Of a stretch of 64,000 bases of DNA, positions 23,648 to 37,800 are shown piece by piece (positions within the stretch are counted from its first letter, which is position 1; each line of letters opens with the position of its first letter). Under the pieces are notes generated by a model that did not search any database, was not told the DNA's origin, and worked only from the letters and a program-made list of their open reading frames with translations. This stretch comes from Tetrahymena elliotti 4EA (taxonomy: Eukaryota > Ciliophora > Oligohymenophorea > Hymenostomatida > Tetrahymenidae). The position numbers and the translations under genes are program-made. The stretch spans positions 1,124,927-1,188,926 of the forward strand of contig JH720294.1 in assembly GCA_000231825.2 (NCBI GenBank), written 5' to 3'.

Positions 23648-26030
23648 ATGAGTAAGAATTTTACAGGTGGAAAAAGAAATTTTGCAACTGCAAACGGAAA
23701 TGGCAGTGAGTCCTATGGTGAAAGACCCCGTAAGAACTTCATCACCTCTGAAGGTAAAAAGGATTTCAAGCCCAAGAACAGGGATTGGGATTCTGAAAGC
23801 GAAGATGAAGAAACCAAGAAGAACTAGATTGAGGCTAAACACAATTAAGATAACATGAAATAATACATTAAGAATTCTAAGACTATTGAAATCCTCAATA
23901 AGAGAGGAATTACTTATTTATTCCCAATTTAGGAACATTGTTTCCAAGCAATCCAAGCTGGTAAGGATCTTATCGGCAAGGATCGTACTGGGAGTGGTAA
24001 GACATTAGGCTTTTCTTTGCCCCTCATTGAAAAATTAAGAAATGAAGGTATGAAATTTATAGATATTTGGATTTATAAAATGGTCTCTTTAATTTTATTT
24101 CTTTATAATTAATAGGTTTATTCAATAGCATCAAGAAGAAACAAACTCCTTATATGATCGTCGTTGTTCCTACTAGAGAACTCTGTATTTAGGTTGCAAA
24201 TGAAATCAACACTCTTAAGCATAGTGAAAATGAATTTAGAGTTTTACAAATTTATGGAGGTGTTGATGTCAGAGAATAAGGAAACTAAATCAGAGATGGT
24301 GTCGAAATCGTAGTTGGTACTCCTGGTCGTATTATTGATTAATACGAGAGAGGTGCTTTGATGTTCCACTCCATTTTAGCTACTGTTTTGGATGAAGCCG
24401 ATTAGATGCTTAACTTCGGTTTCTAAGAAGATATTGAAAAGATCTTTGGATTCATCAAGAATGACAAGGGTGAAGAAAGACCATAAAATTTATTGTTCTC
24501 AGCTACCATGCCTTCCTGGGTTCATGATATTGCTAAGAAGTTTTTGAGAGAAGACAGAGTTTTAATAGATTTAGTTAAGAATTTAGGTAACAAGACCAGC
24601 TAAGATGTCACTCACTTGGCTATTAACTGTCCCTACTTCTAGAGAACTGAAGCTATTGGTGATGTTATCCTTTGCTACGGTGGAGGTGCTCACTCTAGAG
24701 TCATTATTTTCTGTGAAACCAAGAATGAAGCTAACGAAATTATGCTTAAGGCAAATATTAAATAAGATTTATAGGTACTTCATGGTGATATTCCTTAAAA
24801 GTAAAGAGAAATTACATTCCAAGGTTTCAGAGAAGGTAAATTTAAATGTTTGGTAGCTACTAATGTTGCTGCTAGAGGTCTTGATATTCCTGAAGTTGAC
24901 TTGATTGTCTAATTAGAACCTCCCAAAGAACTCGATGCTTATATCCATCGTTCAGGAAGAACAGGAAGAGCTGGTAAGAAGGGTGTTTGCATTACATTCT
25001 ACACCAAGAAGCAATAATCTTTGATTGAAAGAATTGAAAAGAAATGTCACATTAAGATGCAAAAGGTCGGTGCTCCCCAACCTGCTGATCTCATTCGTGC
25101 TTCTCAAAATGATATCAAAAAGAACTTAATGTCAGTTAACAGAAACGTTTTAGGTATTTTCAAGGAAGTATCTGAATATTTGATCTAAGAATTCGGAGCT
25201 GAAGAAGCTATGGAACGTGCCATTGCTTTTATTTCTGGCTACACTGAAAAAATGAAATAACGTTCTTTGTTATGCTGTCTCGAAGGTTACGTTACTTACA
25301 TTGTAACTACACCAAGTGAATTCAGAGGTCTTGGCTACATCTGGGGATGGATCAAGAATAACTTCCCTGCCGAATGTGTTGATAAGATCAAAGGTATGAA
25401 AAAATTAGCAGATAGTAAGGGTGCTGTTTTTGATGTTGCTGAAGAAGATAAGGAAGTATTCGATAATTACATTAATGAATTATCAGAAGGAGCTAAGAAA
25501 GGTTTAACATTAGAAGTAGCTACTACTATTCCTGATGTTGAAGAAGAACCTGGATTCTCAAGCCAAGGATATAATGGTGGCAACAAATCTGCCCCTAATG
25601 GATTCTCATTCACCAACACCAACCCTAAGATGGATCCTAAGCTTAAAAGAGAACTTGAAATCTTCATCGGTGGTTTACCTTACGATTGTAAAGAAAAAGA
25701 TGTCACTCAATATTTTGACAAAAATGGTGTTCAATTCTCTTCTCTTCGTGCTCTTAGTGGTAATTAATTCATCCAATCATTCAATTTTATTTTCATTTTT
25801 AAATAGGTCTTATTTAGCTAATAAAAAATAGACTTATTCATTTAAATAAACACACCAATATTTTATATTTTTCTAAATTTATTCTACTTAAACTAGGTGA
25901 TGATGGCAAATTTAAAGGTATTATCTTCGCTATGTGTGCAAATCAAGCTGGTGTAAAGAAGGCTGTTACTTTAGATGGATAAAAGTTCTAAGGTAGACCC
26001 CTAAGAATAAACATGGCTTGCAAAAAGTGA
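23648..26030 (+). CDS. DDX21/DDX50-type nucleolar DEAD-box RNA helicase
   Basis: ATP-dependent RNA helicase of the RNA helicase II/Gu family, which acts in nucleoli on rRNA transcription and processing. Exons 23648-24047, 24116-25759 and 25897-26030 join in phase and give 725 residues. In order: a charged N-terminal arm; a Q-motif (ITYLFPIQEHCF); motif I (DRTGSGKT); [18 protein letters not shown]; the DEAD box (VLDEADQML); SAT ([10 protein letters not shown]); [17 protein letters not shown]; and motif VI ([10 protein letters not shown]). A GUCT-type domain follows (near residues 470-560, with [13 protein letters not shown] and YIWGWIK), then an RRM-like end ([32 protein letters not shown]). 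The GUCT domain separates this from other DEAD-box helicases. The C-terminal Gly/Arg repeats of animal DDX21 are missing and an RRM-like domain is present instead. A three-copy repeat lies upstream. Confidence 0.93.
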
Positions 26031-27341
26031 AAATAGCAACAATAATAATCAAAATTTTGAATTAAAAATTAATAAAAAATCCTATATAAAATAAAATTAA
26101 CAGCTAAATATTGAACTTTAATAACTATTAATCGTCTAATTTTAAATAAAAAACAAAATCTATTAATTTATATCATATCAGACGCATTTATTCATTGAGT
26201 GCTCATCAGTTACCATATCCATTAATAGCAAGCATTGAATCAATGAAAGAACTTTTAAATCTAACTAATAAATAAATAACTACCTAATAAAAATTAAGAA
26301 AAATAAAATTAATTCTCAAAACGAACTTATTCAAAATTTATTTTTGTATATAACCACATGCATTTTACAATTAATGTATTATTTTTATCTTCACATTTAT
26401 CAAAATAAACCCTCTCTTTGTCTTTCCTATTTTAAACAAATACATTCTTCAAATTTGATTATTCCCTAATTAATTAATTTATCTCGCTTTAATTTAGACG
26501 CAATAAATTAACTAATTCAAATTTGCTCTTTCTTACTTACCACTCATAAAATAAAAACACAATTTACTCTTAATCAATTAATTTTTTATGGAAAATTATT
26601 AATTTACTGGATAGTTTTATATATCTTTGAAACCAAAACTAAATCATCTTTTTTTAATATTATTAATCACTTAATTAATCATAATTTTAACTACAATAAA
26701 TTGAATTAGAATTATAAACCTAAATTCGAATTCAAATAACATTTTTTATTCTTTACAAAATATGATTGCAAATTTATCTTTCTTTTTGTTAGTTTATTTA
26801 GAATAATAATACTATGATCGAAATCGTGAATCATTTTTCGTTTTAATAAGAAAAAAATCCTTTAAAATTTTTTAAATTATTATTAATATTATTGAAAAAA
26901 ATCTTCCAATTTATGAATCTAACACATTCAGTTAGTTACCCAAACTCTTGAGATAGTATGATTGATATCAAAAATTAATAATTTATATTAATTTTTATTA
27001 TGAACTAAAATTAAATATTTTAGAATAATTACAAAGAAATAAGGAAAATATTGATAGAAATACAATTCTTTTGAAAGTTTTGTTTTTTTATTTTTATTGA
27101 AAAAGCAAAGATAGCTTCTTTTAAAAGTATTGATAGATTTTGTTTAAATTCCTGCAATAAACTTTTCTTAGACAGATATCAAAAAATAATTTTTAATGCA
27201 TCTACTATCTTCAAAAATAAAATTTTTTTTAATTAAAAACTAAATTCTTACTTTACAAATTAATAAAATATTTTTGATAGCAAATTTTTTAATTTGAAAA
27301 AACTGAAAAAAATACACATAAAAAATATACAAGCGTCATTA
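26031..27341. other. AT-rich convergent intergenic region
   Basis: Between the 3' ends of the helicase and anoctamin genes. I see no gene or repeat. Confidence 0.5.
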
Positions 27342-30300
27342 TCATTTTTATATTTCAAAACTTTATATGTTTTATGGTTAACTATTTATCAAAGGCTACT
27401 GAGATTAGTTGAATAAATTTGAAATATTATTTTAATTGTCAATTTTTTATGTAAGTTTAATTTCTTTCTTATCTGGAATCATTGGATCAAGTAACTCAGC
27501 ATTGAAGAGTTTAACTTTTTCTGAGAGAGATTTAGTTTTTTATTCAGTCTGTTTGAGTTATGGATATGAAACCATATCAAATATTTAAGTTGGCTTGCCA
27601 TTTATCATACTTCTTGCTTTTGTTTTGCTTAATCCCTTCAAAAGAGAATTGATACAATTGCTATGTCTTTTCTTTATAATGCTAACTTTTTCAGGTACAT
27701 CATCTATCAATGATGAAACAAGATATTTCAAAAAGATAAATATCAAGAATGTAATGAAGAAGATTCTCTATGAATATTTATCAACTGTTTGTTTATAATA
27801 AATTAAATAAATCAAAATATGTTTCACTCAAATATATTTACTGTTAGCTGCTAAAGTAGGATTAGTGGTTACTGTATCGCTAGTAAATGCAATCAAACCT
27901 AAATATTAAATAGAAAATATTAAATGTCATTTTAAAAAAGTTATAAATTCAAGTATCAACCTGCATTAGCAAAAACAGACAAAAAGGAAATAATTTCAAG
28001 AAGAACAAACCATGTTCCAATATTTGCAGCTCCTGTTGGCATCTATTATAAAATTTAAATTTAATTATTAATAATAAAGAAAAATAGAATAAATGTTTAC
28101 AGGTCTTCTGGAGATGTAAATGAGTTTAGTTTTATCTACTTATATTTCCAAAACATTGTTGACAAAAGCAAGAAGGAAAGAAGTAGGGAAAGCCAAACCG
28201 AAAAGACTCAAGAAGGCAAATTAAATAACTAATTCCATGTAATCACTAACAGTACCATCTATTTCACGATTAGTTGTATAAGGTTCCAAATCAAACTGGT
28301 TCTTAATGTATTAGTCAATTTCTCTGAAGGGGTGAATAATTAAATTCTTAGCATTGTCTCTTAAAGCCTTCTTTGCAAAAGTTTTAGCCAAAGGAACAAT
28401 GAGTTCAGGTATATTTTTAATCAAATTGATAAGGAAAATGGAGATCATTTAAGTTCTTAAGACTTCGAAACAATCTCTTTAACCATCAGCAGAGTCACTC
28501 TTACAAAAATCAATGTAAGTTGTATTTCCTCTTTCAACCCTGAAGAGATCATTGAAAAAAGCAATTATAAAGCATGAGTTGAAAGTGTTACAAAAAGTAA
28601 ACATAAAAACTTTTGAAATATATGAATTCTCATAACTCATCAAAGTTTAGTGATTTTCTTTTTCACTCAACCAGTCATTCATATAAAGATAAACTTTTTT
28701 AAGTAAATTTTTCATTAATAATAATGAATTTTTCATTTCAAAATGATTGAAACAATTTGTAAAAGTAAAGTGATGTTAAAAGATTAGTAATGATTATAAA
28801 AAAATTACTCTAGTTAAAAATAATAATTTAGATTGAGTTCAGAATACCAATCAAAGTGTTAGGGTTGATGAAAGGTGCATTTATTAAATGATTATTTTCT
28901 AAAAGCCATGCTTTGAAGAAGAAAAGAGCAAAAATGATACCAATAACTAAGGCAATAACTAAAGCGCTTAATATTAAAGAAAAAACAAAAAATGCCTTTC
29001 TTTTTAATCCATTGTAATATTAGTAATTAACTTAATCATCTCCAATAGATCTCTTATAATAGCCCTTAAAAGAAGGACGCTCTTATTCTGATTGCTAAAA
29101 GTCTTCTTAACCATAAGTCAGTGAGAATACAGCTTACTCTCTCTTCCAAAATTCAATGAATGCACACTACCATATAATAATAACAATACCAAAAAAAAAT
29201 CTAAATCCTGCAGAGGTTTCAGGATGACTGTATCTAATAGACGCTATAATAATTTCTATGATAACTCCAATTAAGCTAATATAACTTAAGTGGAATGTAT
29301 AGCAGCTTAAAAATTTGAAATAAATTGCAATTTTTTCTCCAAAGTAATCTCTAATACTATCAATCTACAAATACCAAGGTCTAAATATTCTTATGCTTAA
29401 ATCTTAAACAACACTAGAGGTATCAAAATCAGAAGGATCTGCCTAACTATCAAACATCAAAAATAATTTTCTAACCTTTTCTTAGACTTCAGACAGTTCA
29501 GGCTCTGGTAAAATGTCAGCTTTTCAAATAAATAAATAGTGAAATTAATTAATAAAGAAGATAATCCAAAATAAAAAAATCAGTTTTATTTATTAAAACT
29601 TCTTTTGTGAAAAGATAGATGTGTGATTATTTTGTTGAATTTTAAATAAAAATAAAAAAAAATATTAATTAGACTAAAATATGGAAAATTCTCAAAAAAA
29701 ACTTTCTGAATTTTTTGAATAATTTTCTTGATTTTTTTTTTTGGGATATTTCTATCACAAAAATTTCTAAAAATTGATTTAATAACTTAAGCTAATAAGG
29801 TTTTTCTTTTATATCTATTTTTTCTTTCATCAATATAATCTGGATGTATTTCGTAATTTAATTAAATGTTTTCGTGATGGTAAATATTTTGAAGTTTGAT
29901 TAATATGCAGATTTCATAATAAATATTAAGAATTGACCAACAAAGAGGTTTTATTTTAATTCATAATTTTTTCTTATAATATCGTCAAATATTTTCTAAT
30001 TCTATGATCTTAATCAAAATTTGTATTTTAAAAGTGAAATAAACTCAAAAAAATTTGAATCTTAATTTCAACTTTTTTTAATATTTTAATATTGAAATAA
30101 TTTTATTTTTTTAAAATTTCATTTCATTTAAAAATGATTTTTTACCTTCAATAACTTTGGTGAAATATTAAAGAGCTGAATCTCCTTTAAGTTAATGGGG
30201 ATCATGAAGAGGGAAATAGTTGAGCATCAAACCTTGATTCAACATCTTAAGAACATTAAGCTGATTTATTAAAAGTAAATAGATTAAAAAATAAAAAAAT

Positions 30301-33010
30301 AATTATAATCTTTACATTATCGTCAATAACTATATCACATATCTTGATTTTTTCCATATTTGTAAATATAGATCTTTATTTAAATTCATTTAATTCATAA
30401 GTTCTCCAAATAAGCAGTTATTATTCATAAGGTGAGTTGTTAAAGTTGCTAAAAGGAGCAATAGGGTTTTCGACTTCCAAGTGATGCCAAATATTTTTTA
30501 GTTGTTGCTTTTTAGAAAAGAAGCTTTATATTTTTATGAAATATAAATTTGTATCCTCTATGGCTTACTTGAAAATTAGCTTTTGTTAATTAATAAAAAA
30601 ACACTTACTTATTAATTGATAAATAAGTAAAATTACTCTAAAAAGAAAAGCAGCATTTTTTTCATATGAATTCAATGGTCTATTTTTAGTATTATTTTAA
30701 TTTTTGTTAGCAGGATTTTAAACTCCTGTTTAATCTTTCTAATTATCTAAGTTGGCCTTAGTTATTTCCTTTGCAAATTTTTTCAATATTTTCATTTTGG
30801 ATGTATAATAGATCATGTAATCTAAATAAAGACTATATGCAGCCCACATTTACATATTTAAAGGATCATTATCATCAATAATTTCAACTAATTCCTAATC
30901 TTAATTGATTTTTATCTCTTAAGCTATTTCATCTAGCATCTAGTCAAAACAATATTATTTTCTACCTAAATCTGTCCAAAATTAATCATCATCCATATTT
31001 AAATATTCTCTTAAATTTCTAATTGGTAAAACACCAGATACCTTCTGTTGCTGTGTTTTTTGATCTAATTCAGTATTTCTTTTCTTCTTAGCATTTTTTA
31101 CTGCTAATCTTACTAAATACTTCAGTCTAAGTGGTCTAAATTTTTTAAATATATATCAAATTATCATATTTGTGTTTAAATAAAATTATTAATTTCATAT
31201 TCATAAAAATATTTATGTTATTTCCTCATTAATGTTAATCAAAATCAAATTCTAAAGTAAAAGAAATAAATTAATTTTTCTTGTCAAAATTCAAGGCTAA
31301 CATTTTTAGTATTACTTTATACTTTCATACTTTCATTCTTTTCTTTAAATAGAATATTAATTAGTAGGTTATATTGGTTTTAAAAAATTAAAAAAATTAA
31401 TTCATATTAATAAACCATTCCACCATTAAATTTCTTTCATAAAATATTCTTAAAATTCCTCTTTATCTGGATTATTATTTAAGTTAAAATAAAATTTAAT
31501 CAATAAACCTTTACTAAAGAAATGAAAAATTAGCATCATTTAATCTATCTTTTTTTTCTTTAAATAATGCATTTTTAAATTTTTAATAAATTGGTTATTC
31601 TAACTTAAAAATATTTAATATAGTTTTTAAAATAAATTAAATCTTTTTATGAAAAATATTTAGAAAAAAAAGAAATTTTTTTTTTTTGTACCTGTATTTA
31701 TCATCACAAGGTTCCAAAGAAAGAATGTCAGCATACCCAAGTTCTATTTGCTTATTATGTTTATAATATGAAGCAGTTTAGCGTATTACATCTTCAGGAG
31801 CTTTGACTGAAACAATAATTTATGTAGCTTCTTCATTTAATATAGATCTTGTATTAAGCTTACCGTTAACAGTAAGTTTAGAAATTAAAGCCTTTCTGAA
31901 AAGAGTTTAGAAGTCTTTGGGTACATGATTAGTAGTAATCCAATCAAAGTCATCTTTATCATAATATCTAATATACATGAATTTTCCTTTATTTAGTTTC
32001 TTTTTTACATCTTTAAAAGAAGATAAATCATTATTCATAGTACCTTCTACAAGTTAAAGAAGGAGTTCATCAGTAGATGTCGCCATTTGTATATTATTCA
32101 AAGATGAAGGAATTGTTTCTTTTAACTAGGTTTATTCATTAGCTAAAGTTGTGAATATATTCTATTACTACAGGGCTCCTCCATTTTAATTTTTTGCTGC
32201 ATTATTATCTTTTTATTTATTATTTTTATCTCCTTTCTCTTTATTATCCTTTTTATCCTTAACTATATTATTTGCTGTTGGAACTTTTGCATCAGGAGAC
32301 TATCCAGGCTAAATATTACCAATTACAGGAATTTCGTTATTTTCTTCTATATATCTAATTTCTTATAACAGTTCTCTTATTTCTTCATCTGATAAACCTT
32401 AGATTTTCTTTCTAAACATTTATTAGGCTTATTCATTTTTTAAAGGCTATTCTACTTTAACTTCTGCTTCTTTGTTTTTTATTAAATTTTTTTGTTCTTT
32501 GGATAATTATTTTTGTTTCTTTTTTTGCTATTTTTCTTCTGCTTTTTGCTCTGCCTTTTTCTTTATCTTTTTATTTTCTAATTCTTGTTACTTTTTATAT
32601 TCATCTTGAGCCTCTTCAGTGTTAAGTACATAGTCATCTAAAAGTAAAAACGATAATTAGAATGCCTTCCTTTAAAAATCTATTTCTTAGGCAGTGATTT
32701 GAGGATTTAAAACATTCAAATTATCATCATATATTTGCATTGCTTCTCTAAAAGTTATTCCTTATGGTTACACACCTTTATTATTGCTGTCTGGATTAGG
32801 AAATGACATTACTATTTATCCCAAATTAAAATCCTTATATGCATTATCTAAATTTTCAGCCTCTCTATCTGCAAGAAACTTATCTTCTTTTCTCTTCACT
32901 CTGTTTGAAGTCTAATTCATTTTATTGAAATCAACAGAATCTTTATTTCTAAACATATTCAAGAAGGCGAGAACACGTTTTTCATTCTATTTGAAATTCA
33001 TCTTTCTCAT
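27342..33010 (-). CDS. Anoctamin/TMEM16 family protein
   Basis: Ten-helix membrane protein of the TMEM16 family, whose members are Ca2+-activated chloride channels or lipid scramblases. Nine exons are fully phase-consistent: 33010-31692, 31135-30637, 30579-30316, 30260-30146, 29519-28809, 28693-28101, 28042-27961, 27898-27842 and 27784-27342, giving 1360 residues. Hallmarks are NYFPLHDPHQL near 710, IDSIRDYFGEKIAIYF near 790, FWKREQAVFSLTYG, WLSEKENHQTLMSYENS, DYMELVIQFAFLSLFGLAFP near 1120, NNVLEIQVDKTKL, and the last helix FITFLIFIFLKYLVSSLIDD. The E and D of EIQVD match a TM8 acidic pair that binds Ca2+ in known members. The roughly 690-residue N-terminus is unusually long and includes a Lys/Glu/Gln-rich coiled-coil-like stretch. 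One intron is over 550 bp. Channel versus scramblase cannot be decided here. Confidence 0.93.
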
Positions 33011-33890
33011 TCCTTTTTTATCCTTTTTTATTTTTCATTAAAATATAAACCTTAAATAATTGTTTCAAAAATTATATTTGCAACAAATATAACCAAAATT
33101 GCTTAATGGCTATTACCTTATCTAATGGCTATTTTGTATCCTAATTCAACTAAACCTTAATTTAGTTTTATTGAAGTAACTCTTAAGCATTTGGTATATT
33201 TAAAATCATTTGAACCCTCTAACTTATAAACTATCCAAAGGAATTATTTTATGTAAGAAATTCAAAATAATAATTATCTATCTATCTATCTAATTATTTT
33301 AAACACAAACAAACGAGCAAATATCTTTAATATTTTAAAAACTTGAAAAATTATTCACTTGATTTTAACAAATGCAAATCAAAATCTTCATTTTATCTAT
33401 CAATCTTGAAAAGCTGCTAAAAATAAAATTTGATTACTTCTAAAACGACAAACATATCTTTAAATTTTACAAAAACAAGGTTTTCTTAATATGGAATAAT
33501 ATCCATTATCTTATTTCAAAATCAAAATTTTTTAAAATTAATTTAAAAATCATATCTATTATTGTTATTAACTGAAACATTGTTTAAAATAGTGTTTTTT
33601 TTTTATTTTCTATAATTAGATCTATTAACTCTATTAAATTATTCAATTTTTTTTTTTCTATAACAATTAATTTGTTTATTAATTAACTTGATTATATAAA
33701 TAGTAAATACAAACAAAAATACTTATCTTCTCTTTAGCACCTAATTCACAGTTAAATTTAAATATATCTAATTCTCATTATAATTTATAATAATTATAAA
33801 TAAAATTTTACAATTTTCAATTGAAACTCTATATAAATAACATTTTAGATATAAAATTTTGACAACAATTATTAAAAAATTCTTTTTTTA
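33011..33890. other. Anoctamin upstream region
   Basis: AT-rich sequence holding the anoctamin promoter and 5' UTR. An ATCT microsatellite lies near 33275-33295. AATGGCTATT occurs twice near 33103 and 33124. No gene seen. Confidence 0.5.
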
Positions 33891-34259
33891 TCATTTTTGT
33901 TATTTATTAGCTTAGCTTTTTATCTATCTTAATACTAACTATTCTTTCATTTTTTCTCTTGTATAATAGATAGATATTATATATCCCACAGCCTATCCTT
34001 ACATAAATGATTTCAAATAATGAGTGTAATGACTTCTTCCTTTAGAATATCTATATCCAGTAAATAATACGCTTGTTACAAGCATGCATTTTAAAGAATC
34101 TATTCTTAATTAGTTTTTTAACTTTTAATCATGTGCTATATAAGGATTATTTTAGTCATTTAACAACCCAAACTAATATGCAGTCACAAAAAGAAAATCA
34201 TTGATGTAATTGCTCAATTTTTCTGTAAAATTATTATTACTTTATTCTACTTATGACAT
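33891..34259 (-). CDS. Small unknown protein, 122 residues
   Basis: One uninterrupted ciliate-code frame from ATG at 34259 to TGA at 33891. It is invisible to standard-code ORF finding because it uses many TAA and TAG codons as Gln. It begins MSQVEQSNNNFTEKLSNYI. The middle has DSLKCMLVTSVLFTGYRYSK, followed by MQGQAVGYIISIYYTRE, and it ends with a basic Gln/Lys tail (VLRQIKSQANKQQK). Two short hydrophobic stretches flank a basic turn, which would suit a small mitochondrial or other membrane protein, but I recognise no family. The composition differs sharply from the AT-rich flanks, which supports it being real. It lies between the anoctamin gene and the long Gln/Asn-rich gene, all on the same strand. 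Confidence 0.6.
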
Positions 34260-34887
34260 TAATAAATATCAAATTGAAATACTTATAAAAACTAAAAAAT
34301 ATCTAAATATATTTATCAAAGTTATTTATAAACAAAATTTAACATAGAGCTTAATATACCCACCTCCTCAAACAAACAAGCAAGATAGAATTTTCTTCAA
34401 CAGCAAGTTAATATTCCGTAGGAATTAAATTTTTTTAAAATTAAACATAAATTAAATTTATATAATAGCTAATATTTCAACAACAAAAGCTTTCTAAAAT
34501 AAAAAAATTACAATAAGTAAAAATTTTAAAATAATAATAATCGTTAAAAAATATTTTTTTTCTAATTTTTTTTAGTAAAAAACACAATATTAAATTATTG
34601 GTTATTGTAGAAAAAATATTTAAAATCAAATATTTTTTGATTGGACTACTGATATTTAACGATAAAGAAATTATTTTAATCAAGAGTTTTTGTTTAAAAA
34701 GGAAAAATATTTTTGAATAATATTTGATTGGAAGTAGAAAAAGTATTTTTAAAAATAATAAAATTAAAAAAATATGACTAGTTACTATCTTGCTTACTAA
34801 AATTTTAAAGGGTTCATGTAATAGAATGAAAGATGGAATAATGTATGTAAAATACTCAAATAAAAATAAATTAAGTTATAAATAATT
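34260..34887. other. AT-rich intergenic region
   Basis: Upstream of the 122-residue gene and downstream of the Gln/Asn-rich gene. No coding frame with a start is convincing. Confidence 0.5.
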
Positions 34888-37800
34888 TCATTTTTTTAAT
34901 GTAAAGCCTGATAAGCTACCACTTCCACACATAAAGTTGATCTTTTCTTTTCCTGTTAAAGAGTTTTAATTTGTAAAATGACTCTCAATATTTTTACTAT
35001 TTTAATTTTTTGTAGCTGGGTTTTTTCTATTTTATGGAGAGGGCTTTTAGTTATCATGCTTTTACTAAGAAACTTAATATTATTGGCTACGATGGTATTA
35101 ATTTCTATCAGTTAAATTAGCTGCATGCGCTTCTTTACGCTACTTAGAGTTATTACTAGTTTTTACCAACTTTCTGTCAGTTAAGTTTGCTTGCTTAGGG
35201 TTAGAGGAAGAGTATTTACTTGTACTAGAAGATCCATGCTAGGAGGCATATTACTATAGTTAGGAAGAATGCTAATAATTTTATTTATTTGATCTAGAAG
35301 TCCAAAATCCATATGAATTTTCTTGATTTTCTTCTAAATTATTTTACATCAGGAGATGGTTCATGTTTTAAGAATTCATATTAGTTGTACTACTACTGCT
35401 GTAAATATTTTTATTGCCACTTTAACTTGAATTAAATTCATGTTGTTAATTAATAATTTTGCTTATATTTAGTTTGAATTCTTATTTTTTTTAAGGTGGG
35501 ATAATGCTATTTTGTTAGCTTTATCCATAAGAAGATGGGGAAGGTAGTATTTACTTATTTTATAATGAAGATGCTTACTATGTTTATTCAAATGGTAATA
35601 TTTATAGGCCATTTTAGTTTAAGTTATTTAATTATTGTTATTATAAAAATAAATTTTAATTCATAGGAGATTATGATGTAATTCCTCCACTTAATTCATT
35701 TGAAATAAATTGAATGTTTTAATTCTGCATTTGTTAAGCTTAAGCATGATTGTGGTTTTTTTGAGTAGATTTAGAAAGACTTTCTGATTTTTATTTCTTT
35801 TTGTGATTAGGAGAAGAAATCTTTTAGTTTAAGCTTGCTTGAATAAATGCTTATGCTCCATTTATAGGTGTATTGGTTTAGATATTTATGTTGTTATTGT
35901 TATTGTTGTTGTTATTGCTATTTGTTATACCTGTCGTTGAATGAGATGACCCAGGTTATATCAGAGACTTTTAGTTTAGAGTAGTTTCATTATTATTGTT
36001 AAAACTATTAACTTCATTAAAACCGCCTGTTGCTCCTCCACCTCTATTTGTATTACTCATCATTGTTCTTGAAAGTTATGAATTAATATCAAAATTTATG
36101 ATTCCATTTTAGTTGAGTGTAGAGTTATTGACATTTATGCTATTTTGATTGGTGTTATTAATTCCTATTTAATTTTAAGATAAATTCTTTTAGCTTTATT
36201 ATTATATCTATTACTATTGTAATTGTTATTGCTGAGAGTGGATGAGTTGAAGTTATCTGCTTGAAGAACCATTTTTATCCATTGAATTTTGATGGCTTTC
36301 TTAATAAGATTTTTGAGATGTGTTGTTGGTAGATTTATAGTTGTTCATAATATTTAAAGGAGTGGTTGTATTTTAATTATGGTTTGTAGGAGAAATATAA
36401 TTATTATTCAGAATTGTATTTATGTTGATATTATTGTTGTTATGATTATTGCTAATGCTGTTAGCATTTGTTTGGTTTCCTGTTTTTAAGGCCTAACTAC
36501 TTGTATTACCACTTGCGTTTATAGATTTAAAGAATACTTTACCATTCTAATTTAAATTAGAGTTATACACAGTTGAGTTAGGAGTTATTTTTCCTGTTTT
36601 ACTATTAGTATTAGAGTGGTTTTGAAGATGATTATGCATAGAAGTATATGATAATTACTTTTGATTGACATTTTTACAAGTGGAAACAGTTGATGAAATA
36701 GGAGATTTATTTTATTAATTATTTTAAGTACTCATAACTTGGTTGCTGTGTTACATTTAATCTTATTAATACTGTTGTAACATATGCTATGCAGTTGGAA
36801 CGATTATTGCTGCTTAGCTTTGTTTTTACTATTTTTGTATTTTGTAATTTGATTCATTGAATGCTTCATGATCACCACTCAAGTTCTTAATTAAACTAGA
36901 AGTTCTTGCTTGTTTTAATTAGTTACTGCTGTGGGTTTGTTAATCTTTATGAGCCATTCTATTTGGAGTACAAGCATTCTGCTTAATTTCTTGTTGTAAC
37001 TTGCTAACAGCTTAATTTGAAATAGTCCCAATAGAATTATTGTATAAATCTCCATTTTACTGCTGAAGTTGCTGATAGAGCTAAGAATTGTGAAAGTTAG
37101 TTTAATTTGTATTACTACTTCCATTACTTACTTGAATTAAATTATTATTGGATGATTAAGTAGTTTGTTGATTTAACTAATTGTTATAACTATTTAGATT
37201 GCTATAATTACCATGTGGAGGAGATTTCTTATTTTGTTTACGTTGTTGAGAATTTACATGCTAATTAGCAATGTATTAATTATTCTAAGTATAATTAGAA
37301 TTTTAAGAGCTGCTGTTATTTATTGAATGCTTTGCAATTATATTTATATTGTTGTTGATATTGATAATATTATTAATATTACTATTTCCATGATTATTGC
37401 TTGAATTTGCAGTTGTCCCTCCTTTTTTTTGTGAAGTCTAATTAGTGTTACTGCTTGGTGTAGCTTTTTGAATTAATTGATTAATTTTTGATTTATGTAT
37501 TTTAGATATTGTTTCATCATATTGATATTAATTACTTTACTGTTGTTGTTTCTATTTATTAAGTTACTATTTAATATGATTAGTTAAGTTATTGTTATGA
37601 TGCTCTTCCTTCTAGTCGTTATTAATATTTACACTGTTGTGTATAGCATATACTTTAGATAAAATATCATTTGCTTGATCATCGTGCTTTTATTATATTG
37701 CTTTAATGAAACTTAAGTGTTCTCCACTATTTTTAATGCTTGTTTGATCTTATGAATTCATGTTGTTTGAATTATAAAAATTTTATTGATTCTCCTCTCT

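Noticed and set aside
27595..27798. Plus-strand hydrophobic 67-codon ORF
   Set aside because: It lies opposite the last anoctamin exon, whose minus-strand reading (TM10 and tail) fits the family and the splice phases.
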